DNA from: Ruminococcaceae bacterium UBA1320 | GTDB taxonomy: Bacteria > Bacillota > Clostridia > Oscillospirales > Ethanoligenentaceae | Length of the DNA: 35,329 bases | Direction: 5' to 3' | Assembly (NCBI GenBank): GCA_002306975.1 | Contig: DBTI01000287.1 | Coordinates: 1 to 35,329 of the forward strand | Shown here: positions 12,511 to 21,048 of the stretch, piece by piece | Layout: the number at the start of each line of letters is the position of its first letter | Position numbering within the stretch: position 1 is the first letter of the stretch | Notes under the pieces: model-generated | Databases searched by the model: none | The model's input: the letters and a program-made list of their open reading frames with translations, nothing else | Told to the model about the DNA's origin: nothing | Translations under genes and position numbers: made by a program

Positions 12511-14871
12511 TTAATTACTTTTTTTCAGTTTTGCGTAATTAGCCATAATTTTTTTTGTGCCAAACTTTTCGAAGGCTATTTCAAGAAGTGTGTCGTTACC
12601 CATAACCTTAGCGGAAATAACCATGCCTTCCCCGAATGTATTATGAATGACGGTTTCACCGGTTCTATATGCGCTTGCAGGCTTTGCAGTTTGGGCAACG
12701 CTGATCCCGCCTGTTTCAACCGGGCGCTTTTTGAACTGCTCTTTGATTGAAACAACCGCATGCTGACGCTCCCGTTCATGTTCGTCACGATATGTTTCAG
12801 GAATTTCATCTATAAATTTTGAACGGCGATTGTAAACGGTTTTGCCGAATATCATGCGTGATTTTGCATATGAAAAACTTAATTTGCGCTTTGCTCTTGT
12901 AATAGCAACATAAGCGAGCCGTCGTTCCTCTTCAAGTTCTTCAGGAAACATCGAAGCGGATTGATTCGGGAATATTCCCTCCTCCATACCCACTATAAAG
13001 ACATTCGGAAACTCAAGGCCTTTTGCCGAGTGAACAGTCATAAGCACAATTGTGTCGGCATCAGCATCGTAATGATCGAGGTCTGTCATAAGCGACGTTT
13101 CTTCTAAGAAGCCTTCGAGTGTTGGCTCATCCTGATTATTTTCATAGTCTGCGGCGTTTGAGATGAGTGTATTAAGGTTCTGAATTCTATCCTGCGATTC
13201 CGAACTTTTATCGGCATTAAGCGCGGCAAGATAACCGCTTTTCTCTATGACCTGCGTAATAATTTCATGCGGCGGCAGCTCTTTTGCCGCTTCACGCATA
13301 TCTCCCAGGATATTCATAAACTCACTGATCCGCGCAGTTTTTTTGGAGAAGCATTCAAATTCGTTGCAGCGTTTGAAAACTTCATATGAACTGATATTGT
13401 AGCGGTTTGATATCTCATGTGCCGCCTCTAATGTGGCGTTTCCTATTCCCCGCTTTGGTACGTTAACAATTCGCTCAAAATGCAAATCATCATCTTTATT
13501 ATTTATTGTGCAAAGATAAGCCATGATATCTTTGATTTCAAGGCGTTCATAGAACCGGAAGCCGCCGATAATGCGATAAGGAATACCGTGACGCACCAGC
13601 GATTTTTCAATTGCTCCCGATTGCGCGTTCATACGGTAGAGCACCGCATTATCAGAAAATTTAGCTCCGCTCTTTACATTATCAAGAATGGCGTTTGAAA
13701 CATACTGTGCCTCTGAGGATTCATCATCGAAAGCGTAAACATCTATCTTATCGCCTGTTCCATTTTTGGTCCACAGTGTTTTGCCACAGCGCCCTTCATT
13801 GTTGGAGATAACCTCATTTGCCGCGTTGAGTATAGTTGAGGTTGAACGGTAGTTTCGTTCGAGTTTTATTACCTTTGCGTCGGGATACTGTTTTTCAAAG
13901 CTTAGAATATTCTCGATTGTAGCACCGCGGAAGCGATAAATACTCTGGTCGTCGTCACCCACAACGCAAAGGTTTTTGCGTGATGATGAAAGTAGGTTCA
14001 CTAATTTATACTGCACGGTGTTCGTATCCTGATATTCGTCTACAAGTATGTATTTGAACCTTCGCTGATAATATTCGAGCACTTCCGGCCGCTTTTCGAA
14101 CAGCTTAACCGTCAGCATAATCATATCGTCAAAATCAAGTGCGTTAGCACGGCGCAGTGCCTCCTGGTATTTTTCATAAGCCTCTGCGATCATTTTCATT
14201 CGCGAATCTTCCATAGACATCTGAGCAAAAGCCTTTGGATCAATACATTTTTCCTTTGCCCTGCTGATTGTGGGCAGCGCCACCTTTGACGCGAAGCTGC
14301 GGTCGTCTTTTTCCCCTTTTATAAACTGCCGCAAAACTTTTACGCTGTCGTCGGTGTCATATATGGTAAATGATCTTGAATAGCCCATGTCAAGTTTGTC
14401 TATATCTTTGCGCAAAATACGTGAGCAGGCGCTGTGAAACGTGCATGCCCAGATATCCTGCGCGTCGTTGCCAAGCATTGAGGCAAGCCTGTCTTTCAGC
14501 TCATTTGCCGCTTTGTTTGTGAAGGTAATCGCCATCACGCTCCACGGCGGTGCCTGCCGCACAGCAAGCAGCCGGCTTAATCTCTCACTTTCAAGCTGAC
14601 CGCTCTCAAGGCAGCTTTTCAAAAAGCTTATATCATCATCGGTTATTTCGCCTGTGATCTCCCTGCTTTCATATGCGCAGCCATACTTTAGTATGCAGGC
14701 AATTCTGTTGACAAGCACAGTTGTTTTTCCGCTGCCAGCCCCTGCAAGAATAAGCAGCGGCCCCTCTGTGTGAAAAACTGCCTGCCGCTGCATATCATTC
14801 ATGCGGTGAAATTCCGCTTCTATTATTTTTTTGCGCAGTGTTAGAAAATTGTTTGTTATACCATCAGGCAT
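12511..14871 (-). CDS. pcrA: ATP-dependent DNA helicase PcrA/UvrD
   Basis: 786 aa. A superfamily 1A 3'-5' helicase for nucleotide excision repair and clearing of replication blocks. Visible motifs are Q-motif MNDMQRQAVFH, Walker A AGAGSGKTT at about residues 43-51, FTNKAANELKDR, DEYQDTN, VGDDDQSIYRFRGA, LERNYRS, and TVHSAKGLEFPNVF with ITRAKRKL near the end. The C-terminal tail (HNTFGEGMVISAKVMG) is the PcrA RNA-polymerase-interacting type. The ATG at 14871 has GGGTGG 8 nt upstream; an earlier TTG at 14946 is in frame but has no site. It is the first clearly chromosomal gene after the element and is a single-gene unit. Confidence 0.96.
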   Translation of the reverse strand: MPDGITNNFLTLRKKIIEAEFHRMNDMQRQAVFHTEGPLLILAGAGSGKTTVLVNRIACILKYGCAYESREITGEITDDDISFLKSCLESGQLESERLSRLLAVRQAPPWSVMAITFTNKAANELKDRLASMLGNDAQDIWACTFHSACSRILRKDIDKLDMGYSRSFTIYDTDDSVKVLRQFIKGEKDDRSFASKVALPTISRAKEKCIDPKAFAQMSMEDSRMKMIAEAYEKYQEALRRANALDFDDMIMLTVKLFEKRPEVLEYYQRRFKYILVDEYQDTNTVQYKLVNLLSSSRKNLCVVGDDDQSIYRFRGATIENILSFEKQYPDAKVIKLERNYRSTSTILNAANEVISNNEGRCGKTLWTKNGTGDKIDVYAFDDESSEAQYVSNAILDNVKSGAKFSDNAVLYRMNAQSGAIEKSLVRHGIPYRIIGGFRFYERLEIKDIMAYLCTINNKDDDLHFERIVNVPKRGIGNATLEAAHEISNRYNISSYEVFKRCNEFECFSKKTARISEFMNILGDMREAAKELPPHEIITQVIEKSGYLAALNADKSSESQDRIQNLNTLISNAADYENNQDEPTLEGFLEETSLMTDLDHYDADADTIVLMTVHSAKGLEFPNVFIVGMEEGIFPNQSASMFPEELEEERRLAYVAITRAKRKLSFSYAKSRMIFGKTVYNRRSKFIDEIPETYRDEHERERQHAVVSIKEQFKKRPVETGGISVAQTAKPASAYRTGETVIHNTFGEGMVISAKVMGNDTLLEIAFEKFGTKKIMANYAKLKKSN

Positions 14872-15097
14872 TAAATCATCCACCCGTTTTGAAATTTGTA
14901 TTGTCGAAAATTCAGGTTTCTTATCTATATAGCGTCCAAAAAACAATTCATATACAGTTAACCGCTAAGCAAAAGAATTTTTCGGATTATATATAGTATT
15001 AATATTTTATAACGAAACCGGTTTAAAAGCAAATATCACTATTGCAGCCTAAAACAAAACTATTCCGCTCTAAATTTGAAATTGCTATAATTGCAAA

Positions 15098-15121
15098 ATA
15101 AAATAGGGCTTGCGCCCTATT
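15098..15121 (-). terminator. terminator of the spoIIA operon
   Basis: AATAGGGC and GCCCTATT (15102-15109 / 15114-15121) with a TTGC loop, followed on the minus strand by TTATTTTG. A third copy of the GCCCTATTTT half lies at 15131-15140. Confidence 0.7.
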
Positions 15122-15138
15122 AAAACGCTCGCCCTATT

Positions 15139-15885
15139 TTAATCGATCAATTTTGTTTTTAGCGCCGCAAGCACCTTCTTTTCTCTTCGAGATACCTGAA
15201 CTTGCGTCATGTCAAGGTAAATGGCTGTTTCTGCCTGCGTTTTGTTTTTAAAATACCGCAGAATGATAAGCTGCCTGTCTTTTGCCGACAAATGCCCAAG
15301 CGCTTCTTTTAGCGTGAGCTTGTCTACAAGCGCTTCCTCTTCAGAATCGACCGGAATGTCGGCCTGTGAATCATCGCCATCCTCACCCATCGTAAGCGAT
15401 AGCGGCGTAATTCCCGCTTCCAGGGCCTGCGCTGTTTCAGCAGGATCAAGGCCAAGCTCTGCCGAAAGCTCGTTAAGAGTTGGTTCACGACCAAGCTTTG
15501 CGCAAAGCCTTTCTCGCGCTCTTGCCGCTTTTAACGACTGCTCTTTTAATGTTCTGCTCACCTTTATCGGGCCGTCGTCGCGGAAAAGCCGTCTCATTTC
15601 GCCCATGATAACCGGAACGGCATAGGTGGAGAACTGCACTCCACGGGTTGTATCGAACCCCATAACGGCTTTTACAAGCCCCATACACCCAGCTTGATAC
15701 AGGTCGTCATATTCGATTCCACGCCCCATAAACCGCCTTGCGGATGCATGAACAAGCCCAAAATTTCGCTCAACAACCATTGTCTGCGCCGCGGAATCAC
15801 CCTTTGCCGCTCTTTCAAGCAGACTTATGTTGTCAGTTGGAACGACATCCTGTTCCAATTTTGGATAATACTCAGTTAAAGGCAT
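15139..15885 (-). CDS. sigF: sporulation sigma factor F
   Basis: 248 aa sigma-70 family protein (SpoIIAC), the first forespore-specific sigma factor. Region 2 shows AQTMVVERNFGLVHASARRF, YDDLYQAGCMGLVKAV and GVQFSTYAVPVIMGEMRR. Region 3 has GREPTLNELSAELGL, and region 4 is LSAKDRQLIILRYFKNKTQAE...TQVQVSRREKKVL. Length and order match SigF. The start lies 1 nt after the spoIIAB stop, the classic spoIIAA-spoIIAB-sigF operon. Activity would be held by SpoIIAB and released by dephosphorylated SpoIIAA. Confidence 0.97.
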   Translation of the reverse strand: MPLTEYYPKLEQDVVPTDNISLLERAAKGDSAAQTMVVERNFGLVHASARRFMGRGIEYDDLYQAGCMGLVKAVMGFDTTRGVQFSTYAVPVIMGEMRRLFRDDGPIKVSRTLKEQSLKAARARERLCAKLGREPTLNELSAELGLDPAETAQALEAGITPLSLTMGEDGDDSQADIPVDSEEEALVDKLTLKEALGHLSAKDRQLIILRYFKNKTQAETAIYLDMTQVQVSRREKKVLAALKTKLID

Positions 15886-15886
15886 T

Positions 15887-16336
15887 TCAAGTCCCCCGCG
15901 CCACCGATTTTTTACCGAGCTTTTTATCCATTATGACCGTGGTGCCGAAGCCTAGCCTCGATTTGACCCGAAGCCGGTCGGTAAAGCTCTGCATAACGGT
16001 AAAACCAAGACCGGCGCGTTCACCGCCCTGAGTTGATGTATACATCGGTTCCATCGCACGCTCGATATTTTCTATACCGCAGCCCTTGTCTTTGACTGTA
16101 ACCGATACCTTGTCGTTCTCGTATATTTTTACCGTTATGTAAATTTCACCTATTCCGTCCTTATAGGCATGCACGATACAGTTTGTTACCGCTTCCGAAA
16201 CCGAGGTTTTTATATCGGCAAGCTCGTCCACCGTTGGGTCAAGCTGAGCAATGAACGCCGCCACCGCCACCCGCGCGAAGCTTTCGTTTGCCGAGCGGCT
16301 CAGAAAATTTACTTTCATTATATTTACAGGTCTCAT
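15887..16336 (-). CDS. spoIIAB: anti-sigma F factor / serine kinase SpoIIAB
   Basis: 149 aa GHKL-type kinase. N-box EAVTNCIVHAY, G1 box DKGCGI and G2 region GERAGLGFTVMQSF are visible. It binds sigma F and phosphorylates SpoIIAA. I chose the ATG at 16336 (MRPVNIMKVNF) because GAGGG lies 9 nt upstream; the ATG at 16345 overlaps that site. It lies between spoIIAA (21 nt upstream) and sigF. Confidence 0.96.
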   Translation of the reverse strand: MRPVNIMKVNFLSRSANESFARVAVAAFIAQLDPTVDELADIKTSVSEAVTNCIVHAYKDGIGEIYITVKIYENDKVSVTVKDKGCGIENIERAMEPMYTSTQGGERAGLGFTVMQSFTDRLRVKSRLGFGTTVIMDKKLGKKSVARGT

Positions 16337-16357
16337 TTTTGTCATCCCTCGCTTTTA

Positions 16358-16663
16358 TTATTCAAATTCGGCGAGCCGGTCAAGACCGGCTAGCCGCATT
16401 ACTTTTTTTATGTGAAGCGAAGCGTTTTTTACCACAAGCTTTCCGTTTAAAAGCTGCATGGTACGATACCGCCCCATGACAAGCCCAATTCCCGAGCTGT
16501 CCATAAACGTTACATTTTTAAAATCAAGTATGAGGGTGCTTGGTCTGAGCCTTTCAAGGCTTTCGTCAATTTCCTCCCTTATTCCTTTTGCGGCATGATG
16601 ATCCAGCTCACCTTGAAGATAAGCTGTTACGACACCTTCACTGTTGTCAATGCGCACAGACAT
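16358..16663 (-). CDS. spoIIAA: anti-anti-sigma F factor SpoIIAA
   Basis: 101 aa STAS-domain protein. The segment FMDSSGIGLVMGRYR carries the phosphorylated serine (second Ser, residue 57), and GELDHHAAKGIREEID aligns with the B. subtilis N-terminal part. The ATG at 16663 gives the family's usual N-terminus but has a poor ribosome binding site; upstream in-frame TTG (16693) or GTG (16702) with GAGAAG nearby are alternatives. First gene of the operon. Confidence 0.95.
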   Translation of the reverse strand: MSVRIDNSEGVVTAYLQGELDHHAAKGIREEIDESLERLRPSTLILDFKNVTFMDSSGIGLVMGRYRTMQLLNGKLVVKNASLHIKKVMRLAGLDRLAEFE

Positions 16664-16789
16664 TACTGTAATCTGAGAATTGTTGATTTCCAATATTATC
16701 ACTTCTCACATGAATAATTTTCAGGCGGCAAAAGCCATTGCAGCTTTTATGTATGCCGCCTTTTACATCCTGCATAAGAACAAAGGCAA

Positions 16790-16823
16790 TAAAAAAATCC
16801 TTTACCCGTATAGGATAAAGGAT
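16790..16823 (-). terminator. folC terminator
   Basis: A hairpin at 16797-16823 (ATCCTTTA / TAAAGGAT with adjoining pairs) is followed on the minus strand by TTTTTTT. A second stem (GGCGGC/GCCGCC, 16721-16759) lies between it and spoIIAA with U-residues on the plus side. Confidence 0.8.
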
Positions 16824-16894
16824 ATGGAAATATATTACACGCGCATTTTGTCGAATGGCTATTTATTTTTAAAAAAAATTAATCCGTTAAACAT

Positions 16895-18181
16895 TCAGCT
16901 TATATGATTATAATATCGTAATACAACTTTCCTCATACCGCCGGCAAGAAATAATGAGCCGCAGATTATTACAGGAGCACCTTGTGAAATTTTCAAAGCA
17001 TTTAAAAATGCTTTTTCATAATCATCGCAATGCGAGACATTTTCGCAATATTTACGCGCAGCCTGGGCGGTTTTATACGGTTCAAGCGCACGCGGGCTGT
17101 CTGGCTTTACAGCGACAAAAGCCTTGGCGAGCGGCGCAAGCGTTGCAATGGCTGTTTCATAGTCTTTATCCGCAAGCATGCCCATCACAAGCACCGGCTT
17201 TTCTTCGAGATAACGTTTTATTGATGCGGCAAGCGTCGCCGCGCCCGATGGGTTATGTGCTCCGTCAAGCAAAACAAGCGGTGAACGGTTGAGAATCTCC
17301 ATACGCGCAGGGAAACTAACCTTTGCCATTCCCTTGATAATATCTTGATCACTTACCGTAATTCCCTGCTTTGAAACTGCCTTGACTGCCTCAACTGCTG
17401 TTATAAAATTGGCTATCTGGTGTCGCCCGGCAAGTGGAATATGAAGAAGTGATCCTCCGTATGCAATATCGGTTCCGTCAATACCTTCTTTTCCTATTTT
17501 GACAGAGGAAAGGCTTGGCATAATCAATGTGTTTTCACGTTCGGAACAGATGCGCATAATGACTTCAAGCGCCTGCGTATCCTGCGATGGACATGTAACT
17601 GTTACCCCAAAGTTTTTTATTATCCCGCACTTTTCAAAGGCGATTTTTTCAATGGTGTCGCCAAGAATATCCGTATGGTCTAATGATATTGAGGTAATCA
17701 CAGATAGAAGAGGCCGATTTATAATGTTGGTTGCGTCAAACCGTCCGCCAAGACCAACTTCAAGCACAACCACACCGCAGCCTTGCCTTTTGAAATAGTT
17801 GAACGCAAGAGCGGTTATAATCTCAAATTCAGTCGGCTGCTCACCGGTTTCGCCTGCTTTAGCTACAAAAGATGCGATGGATTCTACCTCTCCGGCAAGC
17901 TCGTCGTGTGAGATTTTGCAGCCGTCAATCTGTATTCTCTCACAGAAATCTGTTACAAATGGTGAAATATACAGCCCTGTTTTAACACCGGACTGTGACA
18001 ACGCCGCCGCTATCGCGTTCGCTATTGAGCCTTTGCCGTTTGTTCCGGCAATATGGATAAATTTCAGTGAATCCTGAGGGTTTCCCATAAGCTCAAGCAG
18101 CTTGCCTATGCGTTCAAGCCCCGGCTTTGAGCCAAATCTCAGCGTATTATTAATGTAATCTTGAGCGTCCTCATAGGTCAT
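16895..18181 (-). CDS. folC: bifunctional folylpolyglutamate / dihydrofolate synthase
   Basis: 428 aa Mur-ligase-type enzyme that adds glutamate to folates. The P-loop IAGTNGKGS is at about residues 44-52, then LYISPFVTDFCERIQIDG, LEVGLGGRFDATN, SLDHTDILGDT and LLDGAHNPSGA. Length and motifs match FolC. AAGGAG precedes the ATG. It ends 70 bp before a strong terminator and has its own promoter region upstream of 18181, so it appears monocistronic. Confidence 0.96.
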   Translation of the reverse strand: MTYEDAQDYINNTLRFGSKPGLERIGKLLELMGNPQDSLKFIHIAGTNGKGSIANAIAAALSQSGVKTGLYISPFVTDFCERIQIDGCKISHDELAGEVESIASFVAKAGETGEQPTEFEIITALAFNYFKRQGCGVVVLEVGLGGRFDATNIINRPLLSVITSISLDHTDILGDTIEKIAFEKCGIIKNFGVTVTCPSQDTQALEVIMRICSERENTLIMPSLSSVKIGKEGIDGTDIAYGGSLLHIPLAGRHQIANFITAVEAVKAVSKQGITVSDQDIIKGMAKVSFPARMEILNRSPLVLLDGAHNPSGAATLAASIKRYLEEKPVLVMGMLADKDYETAIATLAPLAKAFVAVKPDSPRALEPYKTAQAARKYCENVSHCDDYEKAFLNALKISQGAPVIICGSLFLAGGMRKVVLRYYNHIS

Positions 18182-18217
18182 TGCTAATCTCCTTGAGCGT
18201 TTGTAATTATGTAAATA

Positions 18218-18622
18218 TTATTTGTAATTCGTCGCTGAGATATGCTGACCGATTTTTTTATCCTCGCGTGAGATGTGATAGATCAGCCAATTTGAAACAA
18301 AGCTGTTAAAGTTGGCAACTAACGCAATGTTAGGGCCTTCTGTCTCAAGCTGCTTGCTATATTCAGCTACACGCGCAATAAACTCTGTGTGGAGCTTTTT
18401 GTGGCTTGTATATTCCGGATAGCCGCATTTAATCTGAAGATTTTCTTCATCAGAAAAATGAGTGTTAACATAGCTTTGCAAAAAATTAAGAGTATCTGAA
18501 ATTTTTTTACGTCCGAGACCTTTACTGCATGCGTCAAAGAGGTCATTAATTGCGTTTATCAATGATTTGTGCTCCGAATCAATTAGCTCTACTCCTACAG
18601 ACAAATCGTCAGTCCATTTCAT
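18218..18622 (-). CDS. bacteriohemerythrin
   Basis: 134 aa single-domain hemerythrin that binds O2 at a di-iron site. All seven expected ligands are present and correctly spaced: His18, His55, Glu59, His74, His78, His116 and Asp121 (in IDSEH, HFSDEE, HKKLH, HISRED). AGAGGAAACAAT precedes the ATG at 18622. In an anaerobe it probably serves in O2 sensing, storage or scavenging. It is a stand-alone gene with no signalling domain attached. Confidence 0.95.
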   Translation of the reverse strand: MKWTDDLSVGVELIDSEHKSLINAINDLFDACSKGLGRKKISDTLNFLQSYVNTHFSDEENLQIKCGYPEYTSHKKLHTEFIARVAEYSKQLETEGPNIALVANFNSFVSNWLIYHISREDKKIGQHISATNYK

Positions 18623-18727
18623 ATTGTTTCCTCTTTTCATTTATTTATTGTGAAAAATTTAAATTGGCATAACAAAAAGAAATGCGTTAAACAGCAGTTA
18701 TCTTTTAAAAATAAATTATAAACTTAA

Positions 18728-19480
18728 TTAATGATTCATGATTTCATAGAAAAACCTTTTATAATCATTAAAAAATGATTTGTAAACCTCAAATTGTTCT
18801 GTTTGCTCAAATTGCACTCGCCGAATTCCGGTTTCACCAAACTCGTAGATGATTGCATCAGGATACGCCATTATCAACGGTGAATGAGTAGCGATTATAA
18901 ATTGCGAATGCATTGCCGTAAGCTCGTGAAGACGCGAAATAAAGGCAAGCTGCCTTGTTGGGGACAGCGCGGCTTCGGGTTCATCGAGCAAATACAGACC
19001 GTTGCCCTTGAAACGGTTCATAAAAAGCGCAAAAAACGCTTCGCCATGTGACTTTTGGTGCAATGACTGTCCTCCATAAGCGCCAATGATCGGAGGCCCG
19101 CCTTCTTGTTTGTCAAGCTCGTCGATATTCGTTGCAACATTATAAAAGCTTTCCGCCCGCAAGAAATAACCGTCATGCGGGTGTGCAACACCGCGCACAG
19201 GTTTTATACTTTTATAAAGTTCCGAATGGGTTTCACATGATGAAAATGAAAAGTTTCTGGAGCCGCCTTCGGGGTTAAATCCACAGACAACAGCCACCGC
19301 TTCAAGCAGTGTTGATTTACCCGAACCGTTTTCGCCGATGAAAAAAGTTACCTTTGGGTGAAACTCAAGGGCTGTCAATGAACTTATCACAGGCAAAGAA
19401 AAAGGATATCTGTCAAATGAAGCGGTTTCCCTTTTCAACTCGACGGAGTTAAGGTAATTATTGCTTTCCAAGTTATTCAT
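18728..19480 (-). CDS. predicted ATPase, COG3910-like (ABC/AAA-type)
   Basis: 250 aa. Walker A GENGSGKST at about 49-57, a signature-like QSLHQKSHGEAFFALF, Walker B GLYLLDEPEAALSP and the H-loop IATHSPLIM. This soluble ABC-type ATPase family lacks membrane domains and is of unknown function; relatives of the type occur alone or in defence and repair contexts. The ATG at 19480 has AAAGGA upstream. It has no partner gene nearby and is divergent from the DUF1292 gene. Confidence 0.88.
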   Translation of the reverse strand: MNNLESNNYLNSVELKRETASFDRYPFSLPVISSLTALEFHPKVTFFIGENGSGKSTLLEAVAVVCGFNPEGGSRNFSFSSCETHSELYKSIKPVRGVAHPHDGYFLRAESFYNVATNIDELDKQEGGPPIIGAYGGQSLHQKSHGEAFFALFMNRFKGNGLYLLDEPEAALSPTRQLAFISRLHELTAMHSQFIIATHSPLIMAYPDAIIYEFGETGIRRVQFEQTEQFEVYKSFFNDYKRFFYEIMNH

Positions 19481-19603
19481 AACTGTCCTTTTCCATTTGG
19501 TCAATGAAGTTCCTGCCACCTATTATATTATTAATATATCACAACAAAGCATTAATGTAAATTTAAAAAGCTATATAGAATCCAAAGAATTATTCACCCG
19601 TCG

Positions 19604-19675
19604 TTCACCTATAGCAATTTAAAAAAGAGGAGAAACATTCCTAATTTCTTTTTTAAAATTCAAGATATAGGTGAG
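19604..19675. repeat. 72-bp imperfect inverted repeat in the divergent gap
   Basis: TTCACCTATA at 19604-19613 pairs with TATAGGTGA at 19666-19674. Inside it an AATTTAAAAAAGA arm pairs with TCTTTTTTAAAATT. It lies between the ATPase gene and the promoter of the DUF1292 gene. It could be a small non-autonomous insertion or a structured signal. Confidence 0.6.
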
Positions 19676-19687
19676 AAAAAATAATGA

Positions 19688-19716
19688 TTGACTAATATCG
19701 CTACAAGATATAAAAT
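19688..19716 (+). promoter_or_regulatory. promoter of the DUF1292 gene
   Basis: TTGACT (19688-19693) and TAAAAT (19711-19716) with a 17-bp spacer, about 57 bp before the ATG. Confidence 0.65.
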
Positions 19717-19773
19717 AATTATCATTGAATGAAGCTTGCAAATTTACTATCCTAAAAAACAGGAGGTTTTGAT

Positions 19774-20100
19774 ATGGAACGCGAACCAGACGGTACATTA
19801 ATCACACTGCTTGACGAGGACGGAAAAGAAAAAGAATTTGAACACCTTGCATCACTTGAATACAAGGGTTCAACCTATGTCGCACTTGTTCCGGCATTTA
19901 TGGAGCCGGAGGAATTTGTTGAAAGTGAAGGAGAGCTCATCATCCTCAAAATGATCCAGGATGAAGACGGCGAGGATATTCTTTCTTCAATAGACGATGA
20001 CAACGAATTTTACGCTGTTTCACACGAGTTTGAAAATCTGCTTGAAAATGATTTTGAAATTCAGGAAATGGATAAAGAGACCAGCGACGAAGAAAACTAA
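19774..20100 (+). CDS. DUF1292 (YrzB-like) acidic protein
   Basis: 108 aa, very acidic. ITLLDEDGKEKEFEHLASLEYKG at the start and an EGELIILKMIQDEDGEDIL segment are typical of DUF1292. The function is unknown; in Firmicutes the gene usually sits near ruvX/yqgF, and here ruvX is 1.4 kb away. AGGAGGTTTTGAT precedes the ATG. The last 30 residues are nearly all acidic. Confidence 0.93.
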   Translation: MEREPDGTLITLLDEDGKEKEFEHLASLEYKGSTYVALVPAFMEPEEFVESEGELIILKMIQDEDGEDILSSIDDDNEFYAVSHEFENLLENDFEIQEMDKETSDEEN

Positions 20101-20166
20101 TGTAGTTGCCTAAATTTGGTTAGTCATTTTTGTTTGTCCAATTTATAGAAAAATAGCATTTACCAC

Positions 20167-20195
20167 TTGATATTTTTGAACACTTTGTATATAAT
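20167..20195 (+). promoter_or_regulatory. promoter of the structured RNA
   Basis: TTGATA (20167-20172) and TATAAT (20190-20195), 17-bp spacer. Predicted start near 20202. Confidence 0.85.
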
Positions 20196-20201
20196 AATAG
20201 C

Positions 20202-20500
20202 AGACGGAAATAATGAAACAGACAGATGTGTGTTTCTACCCTGCTTGGCACGTGATTGAACGGCTATTATAACCCTACAAGCATATGATAAGGGAATCTT
20301 GCTCTCTCGGTGGATTGCAGACCTCCCGGCGCGGTATTTTTACCGTTGTTGGAAGAAGGGAGCGTGAATCCAAGAGGAAGATACCCACCTGCATTAACGG
20401 CAGGTTATTATGCGCCGTAACACGACCCGGTGGGGGTAATTTTACAAATCATTTAGATATGGTCAACAGATATTAATTTATCTGTTGACCATATTTTTTT
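20202..20500 (+). ncRNA. ssrS: structured RNA, probably 6S RNA
   Basis: This is a non-coding transcript unit with a strong promoter and terminator. Hand folding gives a closing stem (UACCC...GGGUA, CGUG...CACG, ACGGC...GCCGU). An open central bubble follows, with a small hairpin ACCUGC/GCAGGU on its 3' side. A long terminal stem follows (GGG-AUCUU-CUCU-GGAUU-CUCCC with complementary 3' segments), capped by CGGUA/UACCG. Closing stem, bubble and terminal stem with a 3'-side bubble hairpin is the 6S architecture that mimics an open promoter and binds the housekeeping RNA polymerase. I saw no match to tmRNA, RNase P, SRP RNA or the common riboswitches. The mature RNA probably ends before the terminator, near 20445. 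Confidence 0.55.
20457..20500 (+). terminator. terminator of the structured RNA
   Basis: A perfect 16-bp stem (20457-20472 / 20479-20494) with a 6-nt loop, followed by TTTTTT. Confidence 0.9.
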
Positions 20501-20595
20501 ATGATTTTATTCCTTTACATGGGTCAATTGTGAAACTTATAGAAAGTATATTATCCGTTTTGCTGTAAACGATAAATTTGTGCGAACATTTTACG

Positions 20596-20625
20596 CTCCG
20601 TTTTACACAAACGGAGTTTTGTATT
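20596..20625 (+). terminator. second terminator-like hairpin before the TauE pair
   Basis: CTCCGTTT (20596-20603) and AAACGGAG (20609-20616) followed by TTTTGTATTTTATTTG. A weak promoter-like pair (TTGTGA at 20528, TATTAT near 20549, short spacer) precedes it, so it may end a short leader or attenuator for the genes downstream. I see nothing else between 20500 and 20678. Confidence 0.65.
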
Positions 20626-20678
20626 TTATTTGTTTTTATTAATTTATATCATTTGCAAAATCAGAATGGGGGTTGGAT

Positions 20679-21044
20679 ATGAAAAACCGATTTAAAAATA
20701 TATCGCGCGGATCCTGTGTGGGATTCATCGCCGGTTTGTTAAACGGGCTTTTGGGCGCAGGCGGTGGCATGGTCATCGTCCCCATGCTCGAAAAGAGCGG
20801 ACTTAAACCCGCGAACGCGCATGCGACCTCCATTGCTGTGGTTGTTCCTTTGTGTATGCTCAGCGCCGCTTTGTACATGTTTGGCAAAAGCCTTAACTTT
20901 TATGACGCGCTCCCGTTTTTACCCGCCGGACTTATTGGCGCATTTATTGGCGCAAAAGTGCTGCCGCACATTCCAGATAATATATTGCGGAGAATTTTCG
21001 GCGCCTTTATGCTTTATGCGGCGTGGCGGCTGCTTTGGCGGTAA
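20679..21044 (+). CDS. half-size TauE/SafE membrane protein, first of a pair
   Basis: 121 aa with about four transmembrane helices. GFIAGLLNGLLGAGGGMVIVPML is the conserved first half-repeat of the TauE/SafE family (putative sulfite/anion exporters, usually about 250 aa). It therefore equals half of a normal transporter. GGGGGTTGGAT precedes the ATG. The next gene, 4 bp on, supplies the other half. The substrate is unknown. Confidence 0.88.
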   Translation: MKNRFKNISRGSCVGFIAGLLNGLLGAGGGMVIVPMLEKSGLKPANAHATSIAVVVPLCMLSAALYMFGKSLNFYDALPFLPAGLIGAFIGAKVLPHIPDNILRRIFGAFMLYAAWRLLWR

Positions 21045-21048
21045 TGCG

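Noticed and set aside
20202..20450. tmRNA, RNase P, SRP RNA, cobalamin, lysine or TPP riboswitch
   Set aside because: I looked for their conserved boxes and found none in the right order.
20285..20476. 63-codon ORF inside the structured RNA
   Set aside because: No ribosome binding site, strong RNA structure over its whole length, and it ends within the terminator stem.
20764..21048. N-terminal extension of the second TauE gene
   Set aside because: It overlaps the first TauE gene in another frame and is Cys/Arg-rich. The membrane protein clearly begins at 21049.
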